NCBI GenBank assembly: GCA_905480545.1
Contig: CAJQQR010000026.1
Coordinates: forward strand, 39,093-103,092
DNA length: 64,000 nt
Source: an uncultured Pirellulaceae bacterium
Lineage (GTDB): Bacteria > Planctomycetota > Planctomycetia > Pirellulales > Pirellulaceae
Reading direction: 5' to 3'
In this document: in pieces, positions 10,153 through 19,941 of the stretch
Numbering within the stretch: position 1 is the first letter of the stretch
Layout: every line of letters starts with the position of its first letter
Position numbers and translations under genes: made by a program
The notes under the pieces: generated by a model
Seen by the model: only the letters and a program-made list of their open reading frames with translations
Database searches by the model: none
Told to the model about the DNA's origin: nothing

Positions 10153-10231
10153 AAAGACAAGTGCATAAAACAGACGTTTGAGACGGAACGACTGGATCTT
10201 CAATCCAAGCAGGCCGTCTTCACGCCTGGTC

Positions 10232-10819
10232 TTATCGCTGTTTACGTTTTTTCTTTTCCTTTTTCACCTCTTTGTTTTTTTCGATTCGGCCAAACATGTG
10301 ACCGCCAACTTTATCGTGGTTCCACGTCCCAGCGTATTTGCCTTCGGAGAAAATCACTTTGGCTCCGAATGATCCTGATCCAACCAGTGGAATCTTCAAA
10401 TCGGATATCGAAATCATAGGCGTCTCACCAGCCCACTCAACGGGTAAAACCAATGGCACGGTAACGTCTATTTTTCCGTACTTAATTTTTGCATTGATGA
10501 CCCAGTAGTTACTTTCGTCTGTCTTTTTGACACTGGTGATAACATACTCTTCTTCCATAAACTTGCCGCCTCGGCCGTCCACGGTAAACGTCCCAATCAG
10601 TTTGACATTCTTCATATCCTCAGTGAACTTGGCGAAAAGCTCTTCTTGAGTCATCTTCGTTTTTACGTCTTCATCATCGGTCGATGTCGTGCGACTGGCC
10701 TGTTCAGTGGACAACACCACTGTCGCCGATGTGTTTGCACCAGAATCCTGAGCAAAACCGAATGAAACGAAAAAGCAGGATGACGTGAAAACTAGTCCGA
10801 AGGCAAAAGCGTGCCTCAT
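10232..10819 (-). CDS. Small secreted protein of unknown function
   Basis: This 195-residue protein has a clear signal peptide ending at FGFAQD, then a Ser/Thr-rich spacer. The folded part of about residues 60-175 is beta-rich, with FTVDGRGG, VPLVLPVEWAG and GKYAGTWNHDKVGGHMFG, followed by a very basic Lys-rich tail. The beta-rich part resembles small lipocalin-like or DUF-type periplasmic domains, but I do not recognise the family. The start is supported by GGAG at 10827-10830, seven bases before the ATG. It is convergent with the sulfatase. Confidence 0.75.
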   Translation of the reverse strand: MRHAFAFGLVFTSSCFFVSFGFAQDSGANTSATVVLSTEQASRTTSTDDEDVKTKMTQEELFAKFTEDMKNVKLIGTFTVDGRGGKFMEEEYVITSVKKTDESNYWVINAKIKYGKIDVTVPLVLPVEWAGETPMISISDLKIPLVGSGSFGAKVIFSEGKYAGTWNHDKVGGHMFGRIEKNKEVKKEKKKRKQR

Positions 10820-11087
10820 ATTTATACTCCGATATTTTATTGATTCGTTTCGTCGTCTTCGGGGTTGAGCCGAACTAAGTCAACGACTGGAACGAAGAAC
10901 CCGTTTCTACATTCCACTTATTCTACGTAAAAATATGAAGAGAGTTTGTTCACCGAATTCTTGACATCGGGAACAAGTCACATAGGCTACCTTAGAATGT
11001 GAACGCACGAATCTTGGCTGGATTCGAATGGAGACTTGAAACAACGTAAACGCCACGCCCGCGAGCCTACAGTTTTTGAGTCACTGG

Positions 11088-12464
11088 CTATTGTTGAATA
11101 GCTTGTTGGTTTCGCATCGCCAGACGGAAGTTCCCTTTTAGGACCTCTCCATTTCGAAACACAAAGAATTCGATAGGGCTGCCCGAATAAACGCCGTTTT
11201 GCTCGATGATGTAGGCGATGTGCCCAAGCGTCGTCGTTTCCCATTCGTGAATTCCCAACAAAACGTCGCCGGGTTGGATATTCTGCGAATTCGCCTGGCT
11301 GCCGGATCGAACTTGATCCACCAAAAGACCGCCCCGATACTTCGACGTAATTCGTTTGAATTGAGTCGAAGGAATTTCTTTTAGCTTAAACCCGAAGCGA
11401 TTCCAAACTTTTGCTTCCAAGGTGTTGCTTGACTTGTCTGGCGCGGTTTGTGAAGAAACCAAAGGAGATTCAATCTGTAAAGTTTTCGTTCCTCGACGAA
11501 CTTGCAAGGAAACAACATCTTCAGAGGTTTTGCCGATCAACGCTCGCTCTAGATCCAACGCCTTCGAGACTCGCTTACCATCGATGGACGTGATTTCATC
11601 TCCCTCGTAAACCTCAAGTCCATCAGTTGAATCCCTAACGATCAGCCTTGGATCATCCAGTTTGAAATCTGTAGCAGCGACAATTGGGAGCTTTACGTTC
11701 TCGCGATTTTCTTTCTTGATCAATCCCGCGACGATTTCCATTGCAGGATTAACCGGTATCGTGAAGCCAATGCTTTGAGCTCCCATGCGAACAGCGACGT
11801 TGATTCCGATCATCTCGCCATCAATATTAATCAAAGGACCTCCGGAATTTCCAGGATTAATCGCCGCATCCGTTTGAATCAAGTTGTAGTAGGTCTGCTC
11901 ATCGCTGACTTCGACCGTTCGGTTGACTTCGCTGATGATTCCACGGGTGATGGAATCCTTGTACCCGTAAGCATTCCCAATTGCGATAACAGTCTCTCCA
12001 AGCATTAGATCGCTGGATGTACCACAAGGGATCACTGGCAACGGCTTGCTCGTTTCAATCTTGATCACCGCAAGATCGGTCCGAGGATCGTGAGCAACAA
12101 GTCTGGCCGTCGTCATCGTTTTGTCCGCAAGCGTGACCCGGATTGTGGCAACACCTTCCACAACATGAAAGTTGGTAACGATGTATCCGCGTTCATCAAT
12201 AATGACACCGGTTCCCATTCCGTTGACTTTTCGGAATCGATCACGAGAACCATAGGGCGCATCGTCATCTCGGATCGTCTTGCGACCGTTGATGTTGACA
12301 ACGGAGGGACGCGTTCGCTTTACGGCCCGGACGATTGGCGTCTCTCGATTGGAGTAGTTTTCATCCACCCCCAATGCGGCGGTAGTACCGAGCATTGCCA
12401 GCATGCATACGCATTGGGTGAGGAAACCGGATGGCAAACGAGATGGGGTTGGACAAAGAGGCAT
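11088..12464 (-). CDS. Periplasmic HtrA/Deg-type serine protease with PDZ domain
   Basis: The protein is a trypsin-fold protease of the Deg/HtrA family, which degrades misfolded envelope proteins. Counting from the in-frame TTG at 12491 (467 residues), the triad is His109 in TNFHVVEG, Asp139 in DPRTDLAVIKI and Ser216 in NPGNSGGPL. A segment near 300-350 looks like a degenerate first PDZ, and the C-terminal part (GDVLLGIHEWETTTLGHIAY) is a better PDZ. A hydrophobic export signal lies at about residues 22-40. I chose ATG 12464 as the start over the TTG, but neither has a good ribosome-binding site. It is separate from the HtrA group at 50-54 kb. Confidence 0.88.
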   Translation of the reverse strand: MPLCPTPSRLPSGFLTQCVCMLAMLGTTAALGVDENYSNRETPIVRAVKRTRPSVVNINGRKTIRDDDAPYGSRDRFRKVNGMGTGVIIDERGYIVTNFHVVEGVATIRVTLADKTMTTARLVAHDPRTDLAVIKIETSKPLPVIPCGTSSDLMLGETVIAIGNAYGYKDSITRGIISEVNRTVEVSDEQTYYNLIQTDAAINPGNSGGPLINIDGEMIGINVAVRMGAQSIGFTIPVNPAMEIVAGLIKKENRENVKLPIVAATDFKLDDPRLIVRDSTDGLEVYEGDEITSIDGKRVSKALDLERALIGKTSEDVVSLQVRRGTKTLQIESPLVSSQTAPDKSSNTLEAKVWNRFGFKLKEIPSTQFKRITSKYRGGLLVDQVRSGSQANSQNIQPGDVLLGIHEWETTTLGHIAYIIEQNGVYSGSPIEFFVFRNGEVLKGNFRLAMRNQQAIQQ

Positions 12465-12859
12465 TGGCGCGGAGGAGAACCCATTAATCAATTATTTCGA
12501 GCCTAATGGCATAAGAGGGTAGATCGGTTTTGTCCAATTTATTGCGTTAGTCATTGCAGCTGTTGGCCATACAGATTACCGAACATGAACGTCCAACAAA
12601 GTCAATTGATAAGCTGTAACAGCGATTCCTGTTTTGCCGCGATCTCATTGTTAAGCTGTAGCGATTCGGTCCATCTTCAGGGATGCGCCAAGCATTCCTT
12701 TTACGGCAAAAGACGGGATTATCAGCCCCATCCATTTTCTCGTGGGCTTTGATCGCGCGTCTTAGAGTGATATCTTCAATAGCATTGAAGCTTGGATCGC
12801 GCTGCGAGACACCCGCGCGAAAGACACTCACTTGAATTGAATAACATCGCAGGTCTTTT
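12465..12859. other. Intergenic region between divergent htrA-like gene and glgC
   Basis: No gene is evident. It presumably holds the promoters of both divergent genes. A short near-direct repeat, TAAGCTGTA followed by GCGATTC, occurs at 12610-12628 (with a 3-base insert ACA) and at 12652-12667. It could be an operator pair or chance. Confidence 0.4.
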
Positions 12860-14131
12860 ATGAAAAATGTAGTTGCAATCGTATTAGGTGGCGGACGTGG
12901 AACGCGATTGTCACCTTTGACCTCGATTCGATCAAAGCCAGCGGTGCCACTAGCCGGGAAGTATCGTTTAATTGACATCCCCATTTCCAATTGCCTCAAC
13001 AGTGGAATCAACAAGATTTATGTTCTAACGCAATTCTTGTCGGTCAGCCTGCATAGCCACATTCGAAGGACTTATTCGTTCGATTCTTTTAACGGCGGAT
13101 TTGTCGAAATTCTTGCCGCTCAACAAACGATGAACAGCGGGACTGATTGGTTCGAAGGAACCGCGGATGCGGTACGGAAAACGTTGGACCATATCGATGA
13201 CAACGGCGTGGATTACGTCGCGATTCTTTCTGGCGACCAGCTTTATCGGATGGATTTCGAAAAGATGCTCGAAACCCATCAAAAGTGGAACGCGGACGTG
13301 ACCATCGCTGCGCTGCCCGTTAGTTCCGACGATGCCAAGTCATTTGGTGTGATGCGACTTGATGAAGATGACAATGTGCTAGGCTTTCTGGAGAAACCAC
13401 AGCGTCAAGAAGAACTAGATCTTGTCAAAAACAGTCCTGAATGGATGGCGGCCCGTGGACTCGGTGGTGATGATCGTGATTGCCTTGCCAGCATGGGAAT
13501 CTATATCTTCAACCGCGAGACTCTGTTTGATGTCCTAACCAAAACGACGTATACGGATTTTGGAAAAGAAGTTTTTCCCGCGGCGATTCGTGCACGAACC
13601 GTCAAAATGCATTTATTCGATGGATACTGGGAAGACATCGGAACGATTCGTTCATTTTATGAAGCGAACCTTAGCCTGACCAAGAAAAACCCTCCGTTCG
13701 AATTCTCGTCACCGGAAGGGCCAATCTATTCGCGTGCTCGGTTTTTGCCACCGACGAAATTAGGCGATTGCCAAATCAAAGAGAGCTTGATCGCCGACGG
13801 CTGTGAAATTGCCGACGGATGTGTGATTGAAAATAGCGTTATCGGCTTGAGAACTAAAATCGAAAGTGGCACGACGATTCGAAATTCAATTTTGATGGGT
13901 GCCGACTTTTTTGAATATGATTTGGAGCCACAAGAGATTCAGCTTGGGATCGGTGCGAATTCGCTGATCGACCAAGCCATTGTGGACAAAAACTGCCGCA
14001 TTGGCTCTAACGTCAAAATTGCTGGTGGAGAAATGGAAGACTCGGAATCTGCCGATGGATTCTGCACATATAGAGATGGCATTGCCGTCATCGCCAAAGA
14101 AGCCGTCATTCCCTCAAACTGGACGAACTAG
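12860..14131 (+). CDS. glgC: Glucose-1-phosphate adenylyltransferase (ADP-glucose pyrophosphorylase)
   Basis: GlgC makes ADP-glucose from glucose-1-phosphate and ATP, the committed step of glycogen synthesis. At 423 residues it has the normal length. The nucleotide-binding start VLGGGRGTRLSPLTSIRSKP is at about residues 8-27, with KYRLIDIPISNCLNSG next, SGDQLYRMDF around residue 119, and the sugar-phosphate region VLGFLEKPQ. The C-terminal third shows the left-handed beta-helix pattern (EIADGCVIENSVIGLRTKI). No other glycogen gene is in view. It is cytoplasmic, and allosteric control by glycolytic metabolites is known for the family but not deduced here. Confidence 0.95.
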   Translation: MKNVVAIVLGGGRGTRLSPLTSIRSKPAVPLAGKYRLIDIPISNCLNSGINKIYVLTQFLSVSLHSHIRRTYSFDSFNGGFVEILAAQQTMNSGTDWFEGTADAVRKTLDHIDDNGVDYVAILSGDQLYRMDFEKMLETHQKWNADVTIAALPVSSDDAKSFGVMRLDEDDNVLGFLEKPQRQEELDLVKNSPEWMAARGLGGDDRDCLASMGIYIFNRETLFDVLTKTTYTDFGKEVFPAAIRARTVKMHLFDGYWEDIGTIRSFYEANLSLTKKNPPFEFSSPEGPIYSRARFLPPTKLGDCQIKESLIADGCEIADGCVIENSVIGLRTKIESGTTIRNSILMGADFFEYDLEPQEIQLGIGANSLIDQAIVDKNCRIGSNVKIAGGEMEDSESADGFCTYRDGIAVIAKEAVIPSNWTN

Positions 14132-14175
14132 GCCTTGTCTCAAAAGGATGCCTGATCTTTTGGAGGAACAGTTGA

Positions 14176-14216
14176 TTCCCCAATGTGCTTTGTTGGAGAG
14201 GGGAAGATTCCTTTTT
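14176..14216 (+). terminator. Possible terminator between convergent genes
   Basis: TTCCCC at 14176-14181 pairs with GGGGAA at 14200-14205, with an inner CCAA/TTGG pairing in the loop. A run of five T follows at 14212-14216 but is six bases away from the stem, so strength is doubtful. Confidence 0.35.
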
Positions 14217-14247
14217 ATAGTCAGTCAAAGCCTGTCGTTCAACACTC

Positions 14248-15345
14248 TTAATCAAAGCGTCGGAAGAAGTTAACGATCGTTCCCTCAACGAAAGAAGTGC
14301 TTCCGAACGCCGTGTTGAAATCTTGAAGCCGTCGCTCAGGTGAATAGGGCTGGAAGGGTTTCAGCTTGTTCAATCGTTTCATATAGCTGACATAGGCGTG
14401 AGGATTCGTTTCCATTAAGAAAAACGTCAAGGCCCATGCACTGCTGTACGCTTCTTCTGTTTTTTTGTCAAACATTCGATTACCAATTACCAAGTCGCCG
14501 ACCCAACCCGATCTACGCTTGTTCAGAATGTTCTTTTTGAAATGTTGATAGAGCTCTTTGTTGATCCGGTCGGATTGCTGTGGGTATCTCAATGAGTTCC
14601 AAACGCCCTTGGCTTCGAACATCGTTCCAAGCCCTTCGGCAACCCATCGGGGCGTATCGCCGAACCGGCTATGAATGCCACAATTGAAAGCGGATTGATG
14701 AGCGATTTCATGCACAATCGTCTCGAAATTTCGCGACGCTTCCCTTGACGCGGACCGATCGTACATCATGACGCGATTCGAATTGATCGAATAATATCCA
14801 ACAACCTGCCGGGCCAAGTCTTCGTTGTTCTTTTTCGCGTACTGATCGAATTCACTTCGGCTTCCAAACACAATCGCCACAAACGGGTATGTTTTTTTGG
14901 CGATTGGAATTTGCCGACTCTCGAAGTAGGCACGAAAAGAGTTGTAGGTTTCCTGAATTTTGTTGGGCCAGTCGTTACCTTGTCCCAAAGGATGAACCAC
15001 CAAATAATCTTGCGTGATCGAGATCTGGTATCGATCCCCAAACTCTGCTTTTAATTTTTTTTCAAAGGAAGATTTCGAAAAGACGAATTTCAAATCTGAC
15101 CTTTTGGTGAAACCTTTGACATCTTTAAATTCGATCTGCTCAAATTTTCCATACGCAGTTAACAGGAAAACTTTGTGATCATCCCAAACCAGAGGCGTGC
15201 CCGTAATGCTTCGGGAAACGGTTTGTATCGCAAAGGTTCCTTTCGACACGGATCTCTGGGCAGATACCTCTTTTGCGGAAAACACCATCAGCAGTATGCA
15301 AATCGCCATACTGCGGGCGGACAATGGGAGGCATCGATTCGACAT
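14248..15345 (-). CDS. Secreted DUF1570-type zinc metallopeptidase-like protein
   Basis: The 365-residue product has a signal peptide (cleavage near VSAQR) and an HExxH zinc motif, HEIAHQ, in the segment FETIVHEIAHQSAFNCGI. A second acidic ligand is likely in WVAEGLGTMFEAKG. This arrangement fits the planctomycete DUF1570 family, related to gluzincin (peptidase MA-like) enzymes. The N-terminal domain (residues 45-150) may bind substrate. The substrate is unknown. It is monocistronic and convergent with glgC. Confidence 0.8.
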   Translation of the reverse strand: MSNRCLPLSARSMAICILLMVFSAKEVSAQRSVSKGTFAIQTVSRSITGTPLVWDDHKVFLLTAYGKFEQIEFKDVKGFTKRSDLKFVFSKSSFEKKLKAEFGDRYQISITQDYLVVHPLGQGNDWPNKIQETYNSFRAYFESRQIPIAKKTYPFVAIVFGSRSEFDQYAKKNNEDLARQVVGYYSINSNRVMMYDRSASREASRNFETIVHEIAHQSAFNCGIHSRFGDTPRWVAEGLGTMFEAKGVWNSLRYPQQSDRINKELYQHFKKNILNKRRSGWVGDLVIGNRMFDKKTEEAYSSAWALTFFLMETNPHAYVSYMKRLNKLKPFQPYSPERRLQDFNTAFGSTSFVEGTIVNFFRRFD

Positions 15346-15640
15346 TTTGCGATTGTTTGATTCGACGATTGAAGCGAAACAGAAAAAACGATGTCAAAAC
15401 CTACGTTAATTCAGTGGAACACGCCGATGTGTTACCGGGATTGGCAATGCCATCCAAAATGAATGAGCCAAATATCCGGAGATTAACGGTGAAAACGATT
15501 CTATCGCTTCAAATTTCGCATTGAGTTCTGATCGGATGCCGCTACCACGGTTTGCCTAAAACCCAATCTGGTAGACCACAAACTCACAGAACCGACCGGC
15601 CAAGAGTCGAATCGACAGGTGCCCAGTCATCCGTTTGACA

Positions 15641-16942
15641 CTACGATGTAAGGGCGACATTTCCTGTCGAGTCTCCGAGACGCTTCGTCTCTGCACCCAT
15701 CGCTTGAAGCAAGGAGACCCAAAGGTTCGCAACGGGAGTACCTTTTTCCTCGCGACGATGGAAGTTCGTCTGAATCATCCCTCCCGCTTTCCCAGCGATA
15801 ACGATCGGAAGATCCGAATAGACATGGGTCTTGCCGCTGCTCAGTCCCGATCCGAACAGGAACATCGATTGATCAAGTAAGGTGGAATCGCCTTCTTTGA
15901 TTTGGCTCATTTTCTCCACGAGCACGCGAAACTGCTCGATATGGTAACGATCGAGTTTCGCCAAGTCCGCTTGGATCTTAGGATCGCCCTGCCCATGCGT
16001 CATGGAGTGGTGCACAATCGGTTTGTCGAAGAGTCCCTGAACGATTTGCGGGGCTCCCCAACGTTCTGGAGCAACCATCAGCGATGCGACCCGAGTCATA
16101 TCGGTCTGAAAAGCTAGGATCATTAAATCGCCCATTAACTGAATGTACTCGTCACGATCAAGTTCAAACCAAGGCTCGATGGGTGATTGTAGTTTCAAGC
16201 GGTTGATCGAGTCCTGTTTCCGGTGCACACGTTGAATCTGCAGTTCGACCGTTCGGACAGACTCCATGTACTCCTTCAGTTTCTGTTGGTCTTCTCGCCC
16301 CAAGTCGTTAACCAAAGATCGAGCGTCTTCCTGGACCAAATCAAGGACACTTGCATGCTGCCGATGTTCCTTGACCTGAAAGAGTCGCTCAAAGACTTTT
16401 CGCGGGTCTCGCATCGATTTCGCGACGTGCCCATGTCCGTACCACGAAATGTTGTCGAAATAAACCGACTCACGATTGTCTCGATACGGATTGCAGCTTA
16501 GCTCAAGGGAGCGGAATGGCGTCGATTGTCCTATCTGATCCGCGATCAATTGGTCGATTGTTCGTTTCAACGGATATCCAGCTGGAGATAATTCGTCCGG
16601 AGCAGCGCTGCTGAGCCAACAGGTTGACGCCTGGGCATGCCCATCGGTACCAGAGACTTTAATCCGATCCAAACCGGAGAAAACAGAGATATGCTTTTTG
16701 ACTGATGTAAGTGGCTGAAGCGTTTCACTCAGGGCGAAATCTGCACCGGTACTTTGCAGATGCCAAGCCGATTGCACGACGCCATTGGGCACATAAAAAA
16801 AAGCCGCCCGTTGAATCGTGCGTGGCAATTCACTTCCGCTGGCGGAACGTGGAGACATAAGATTCAAACAAGGGAGAGAAACGGCCGCTCCCGCACCACG
16901 TAAAAATCTCCGGCGAGAAATGGTTTTGTTTTTCAAAATCAT
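15641..16942 (-). CDS. Tat-exported DUF1552 protein
   Basis: The protein starts with a twin-arginine signal (TISRRRFLRGAGAAVSLP) and then matches the planctomycete DUF1552 family, whose members usually sit next to DUF1592-type cytochromes. The fold is related to alkaline phosphatase/sulfatase-like DUF1501 proteins. His and Asp clusters such as DGHAQASTCW, HHSMTHGQGD and a C-terminal LFGSGLSSGKTH are visible. I use ATG 16942 because the longer frame begins with a TTG at 16954. It lies 89 bases downstream of the cytochrome gene on the same strand and is probably co-transcribed. The biochemical role is unknown. Confidence 0.85.
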   Translation of the reverse strand: MILKNKTISRRRFLRGAGAAVSLPCLNLMSPRSASGSELPRTIQRAAFFYVPNGVVQSAWHLQSTGADFALSETLQPLTSVKKHISVFSGLDRIKVSGTDGHAQASTCWLSSAAPDELSPAGYPLKRTIDQLIADQIGQSTPFRSLELSCNPYRDNRESVYFDNISWYGHGHVAKSMRDPRKVFERLFQVKEHRQHASVLDLVQEDARSLVNDLGREDQQKLKEYMESVRTVELQIQRVHRKQDSINRLKLQSPIEPWFELDRDEYIQLMGDLMILAFQTDMTRVASLMVAPERWGAPQIVQGLFDKPIVHHSMTHGQGDPKIQADLAKLDRYHIEQFRVLVEKMSQIKEGDSTLLDQSMFLFGSGLSSGKTHVYSDLPIVIAGKAGGMIQTNFHRREEKGTPVANLWVSLLQAMGAETKRLGDSTGNVALTS

Positions 16943-17031
16943 GAGTCGTTTCAACGAAAAATAAAATAACGCAAATTGAATTTTATCAAATACGGACCAC
17001 CAAGTACGGATTCGACATCACCATTGGAAAC

Positions 17032-19626
17032 TCACTGCCGGTGATTCGCTTTGTGGCGAAAAGGAAAACTTCTTACCACTTCGCTGACAACTCTCGAGAA
17101 CCGACCTCGATCCGCTATCACGTTCCGAACGATTTTGTTCACAGCAGGTTTATCCGACACGTCCAATTTTCGACCTAACGCGTAGGAGAGAAGGTGTTCT
17201 GAAAAAGCCCGAGTAAAAATTTCTGGATGTTCCACAAGCACCTTCTTGAATTCAACGATGTCCTTAAATTCGTGCTCGCCAAAAAGTTTTCCACTGGTAT
17301 TGATTTTTAAACCCGATCGATATTGATCCCGCCAACGCCCCACCGCATCATAGTTTTCCAAAACAAACCCAAGTGGGTCGATTTTCGCATGGCATGAGGC
17401 GCAGCTCGGATTGATTTGATGCTGTTTGAGTCGTTGCCGCAACGTCAGGCCCTTAGCTTCAATCACATCATCATCTGCTTCAATCTCGGGTACCGCGTCC
17501 GGAGGTGGAGGAGGAGGCTGATTCAGGATGACACCTGCAACCCACGCGCCTCGTGTGATCGGACTGGTTCGCAGTGGTGAAGAGGTCATCGTCATGACCG
17601 CCGCAGATGTAATCACACCTCCTTCACGACGCGATGGCAATTTTCGCCGCAAGAACTGCTGCTGGTTTGTGTTAAACCGATTCACAATCGATTTGTCATT
17701 GAACGGAATCTTATCTCGATACCAAGATTGCAATTCGTCACTACGGTAAGCGTAAGACGAATCAATCAGGTCCATGATCGAACTGTCTTCCACCATCACA
17801 CTTTCGAATAGTAGCAACGGTTCGACCATCATTTGCAAGCCGAACTTCCAGTACTCGCAGCCGATGCGTGAATAATATTTGGCAAAGCGTTGATCATCGG
17901 GAACGGAGGTGATCAACTGGTCCAACCGCAACCATTGCCTGGCAAAGTTTTCTGAGAGCGATTTGCTTTTTGGCGAAAGCAACATGTTATGCACCTGAGC
18001 TTCGAGAACGGCGGGATCCGACAATTTGCCAGATTCAGCAAGTTCCAATAAAGTTTGATCGGGAATGCTACTCCAGAGGAAAAAGGATAGACGACTCGCC
18101 AATTCGAAGTCGTTGAGTGGAGCGTACTTTTGATCTCGCTGCGCCGTCTCGACGATAAAGAGAAACTTTGGCGAAGCCAAGATCGCCGCCACGACGCTTT
18201 TCATGGAATGGCTAAAGGACTGAGATTCGGCGTATCGATCACGGAAGAAACGCACGTAGCGGTCCAAGGTTGCGGCATCGATAGGCCGGCGAAACGCCCT
18301 AAAAAGGAGTATTTGCAGCCGCGATTTGGCCTTCATCGTCACCAACTTCAGACGGTCTGCCTCCGAAAGGTTGCGAGGAATCTCCAACTGAAATAATGTT
18401 ACATAGTCTTGGCAATAATCAGCAAAATTCGGGCTATCCACGATCGATCGAGCAAGCTTCAAGAACGTCTCTAACATCAATGGTGAAATACTCAGCTCAC
18501 GCCCCCGATTGTTAAAGCCGTGTTCGGCTTGCAGATCCATGGCAAAAGGAACAACGCCCTGAAGCAATTTCTGTTCAATTTGATTTTTGCCTAACGCTCG
18601 ATTTCCGATTCGAACTTGATCCGGCAAAAAACCGAGTGATGGTTGAAAATAAGGAAAACCAGCACGAATCACTCGTTCCGGAAGCGGATAGAGATCGCTC
18701 CGAAGACTCAAGAGATCGACCACGGCATTGTTGTACTCCAGACGATTTAATCGCCGCATCACAACAACCGGCAATCGACTCGATTCTTGCAGCTGGTCAT
18801 CAATCAAATCACTCAGAAAAAGGATTGCTTGTTGCCGGCTCTCGGCCCCCGGTTGTGGTTCGTCTTCGGGTGGCATCTCACGCTGTCGGAGTGCACTGAC
18901 AATTTTCTGGGTTAGCTTCAAGTCGGCGGCAAAATCATTTACGGACTGAAGCGAAGTCAGATCGAGTTCTGCTTCCTGCTTATCCGTGCCATGGCATCGA
19001 ACGCAAGAATTTCTGACAAAGCTTTTTAAATCCGTCCACGCCCAACGTGATGCTGCTCTCGGCGGCCTGATTGAAGACTCCACCTTCTTGGGATTCTGAT
19101 CGATCAATTGCAGGGAATCGAGGCCCATTAAAAAACGACCTTTCTCCCGAAAGGGTTTCGCTTTCGGATGAGAATCGATTAGCTCCAAGCGAAGCTGATG
19201 GAGGCCTTGGCTGAGATCAAACTCACCCAACTTGATCAGGTCCGCCAATGCAACTCGATTAGAATAGAGATCAATTTCCGAAATTTTTTTGTCGTCCATC
19301 AACAAGCGAAACCTACCGTAATCGGGAGCTTTCGTGAGCTGGATTAGAACTTGGTATCGACTCTTGGCAGGGACATAAAACCTTAAATGACATGATTCGC
19401 CGATTTTGCCATCCCAAAGCAAATGCGCGTCATTACTCCAGCCATTACCAAAGCTTCGCATGGATTGGACTCGAGCTGGCTTGGAGTATTGAAAATGAAA
19501 CTCTCCCTCGTAGACGCCGTTGATGGGAACGGGCAAACGGGGTTTTCGTTCCTGGGCGAATACCGCTGAGTTCAGTGTTGCCAGAAGAACAAAGATCGTG
19601 AAATAGAAATGCTGCAAGTAGATCAT
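17032..19626 (-). CDS. Planctomycete cytochrome c protein (PSCyt1/DUF1587/1595/1592/1588/1585)
   Basis: This 864-residue exported protein follows the order of the planctomycete cytochrome c family. A signal peptide ends near FAQER. A carbohydrate-binding-like jelly roll covers about residues 38-175. The first haem site CVRCH is at 208-212. DUF1587, DUF1595 and DUF1592 segments follow (LNRLEYNNAVVDLL, FRRPIDAATLDRYVRFF, SRLSFFLWSSIPD). The second haem site CASCH lies near 740, inside the DUF1588 region with FVLENYDAVGRWR, and a DUF1585 tail ends the protein. It probably acts in periplasmic electron transfer linked to polymer degradation together with the DUF1552 protein downstream. No enzyme assay for this family is known to me. 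Confidence 0.9.
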   Translation of the reverse strand: MIYLQHFYFTIFVLLATLNSAVFAQERKPRLPVPINGVYEGEFHFQYSKPARVQSMRSFGNGWSNDAHLLWDGKIGESCHLRFYVPAKSRYQVLIQLTKAPDYGRFRLLMDDKKISEIDLYSNRVALADLIKLGEFDLSQGLHQLRLELIDSHPKAKPFREKGRFLMGLDSLQLIDQNPKKVESSIRPPRAASRWAWTDLKSFVRNSCVRCHGTDKQEAELDLTSLQSVNDFAADLKLTQKIVSALRQREMPPEDEPQPGAESRQQAILFLSDLIDDQLQESSRLPVVVMRRLNRLEYNNAVVDLLSLRSDLYPLPERVIRAGFPYFQPSLGFLPDQVRIGNRALGKNQIEQKLLQGVVPFAMDLQAEHGFNNRGRELSISPLMLETFLKLARSIVDSPNFADYCQDYVTLFQLEIPRNLSEADRLKLVTMKAKSRLQILLFRAFRRPIDAATLDRYVRFFRDRYAESQSFSHSMKSVVAAILASPKFLFIVETAQRDQKYAPLNDFELASRLSFFLWSSIPDQTLLELAESGKLSDPAVLEAQVHNMLLSPKSKSLSENFARQWLRLDQLITSVPDDQRFAKYYSRIGCEYWKFGLQMMVEPLLLFESVMVEDSSIMDLIDSSYAYRSDELQSWYRDKIPFNDKSIVNRFNTNQQQFLRRKLPSRREGGVITSAAVMTMTSSPLRTSPITRGAWVAGVILNQPPPPPPDAVPEIEADDDVIEAKGLTLRQRLKQHQINPSCASCHAKIDPLGFVLENYDAVGRWRDQYRSGLKINTSGKLFGEHEFKDIVEFKKVLVEHPEIFTRAFSEHLLSYALGRKLDVSDKPAVNKIVRNVIADRGRFSRVVSEVVRSFPFRHKANHRQ

Positions 19627-19941
19627 AATCTCAAGTGTAACCGATCAGAAATCCATAAGGAAACTCGATCCAGGAAAGTTCGCCGTGGTTCATTTTCCAG
19701 AATTTGTGAAGCCGTTACATCTGGGCAGTACTTTGGGCCATAAAGGCCATCTCGCTTTTTTCTTCGTGAAAAATGCTAAAACTCGTTTTGCTATTTTTAG
19801 GGAGGGCATCACTTGGAAGCAAGAAACTCGTGCCGATCGATATGGCCGCTCAGTTTCCGGAGAAGACGCCGGCGTGCAGCAGTGTTACTCCATTTGGAAA
19901 TCGAGTCTAGAATAGAAGTAACAAACCTCTGGAGAGTAACA

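Noticed and set aside
12547..13014. Minus-strand frame overlapping the glgC start
   Set aside because: It overlaps a certain gene and has no family character.
19813..19941. Upstream extension of the secreted protein frame, Arg-rich
   Set aside because: A good Shine-Dalgarno site (GGAGAG) and signal peptide point to GTG 19942, and the extension has no such features.
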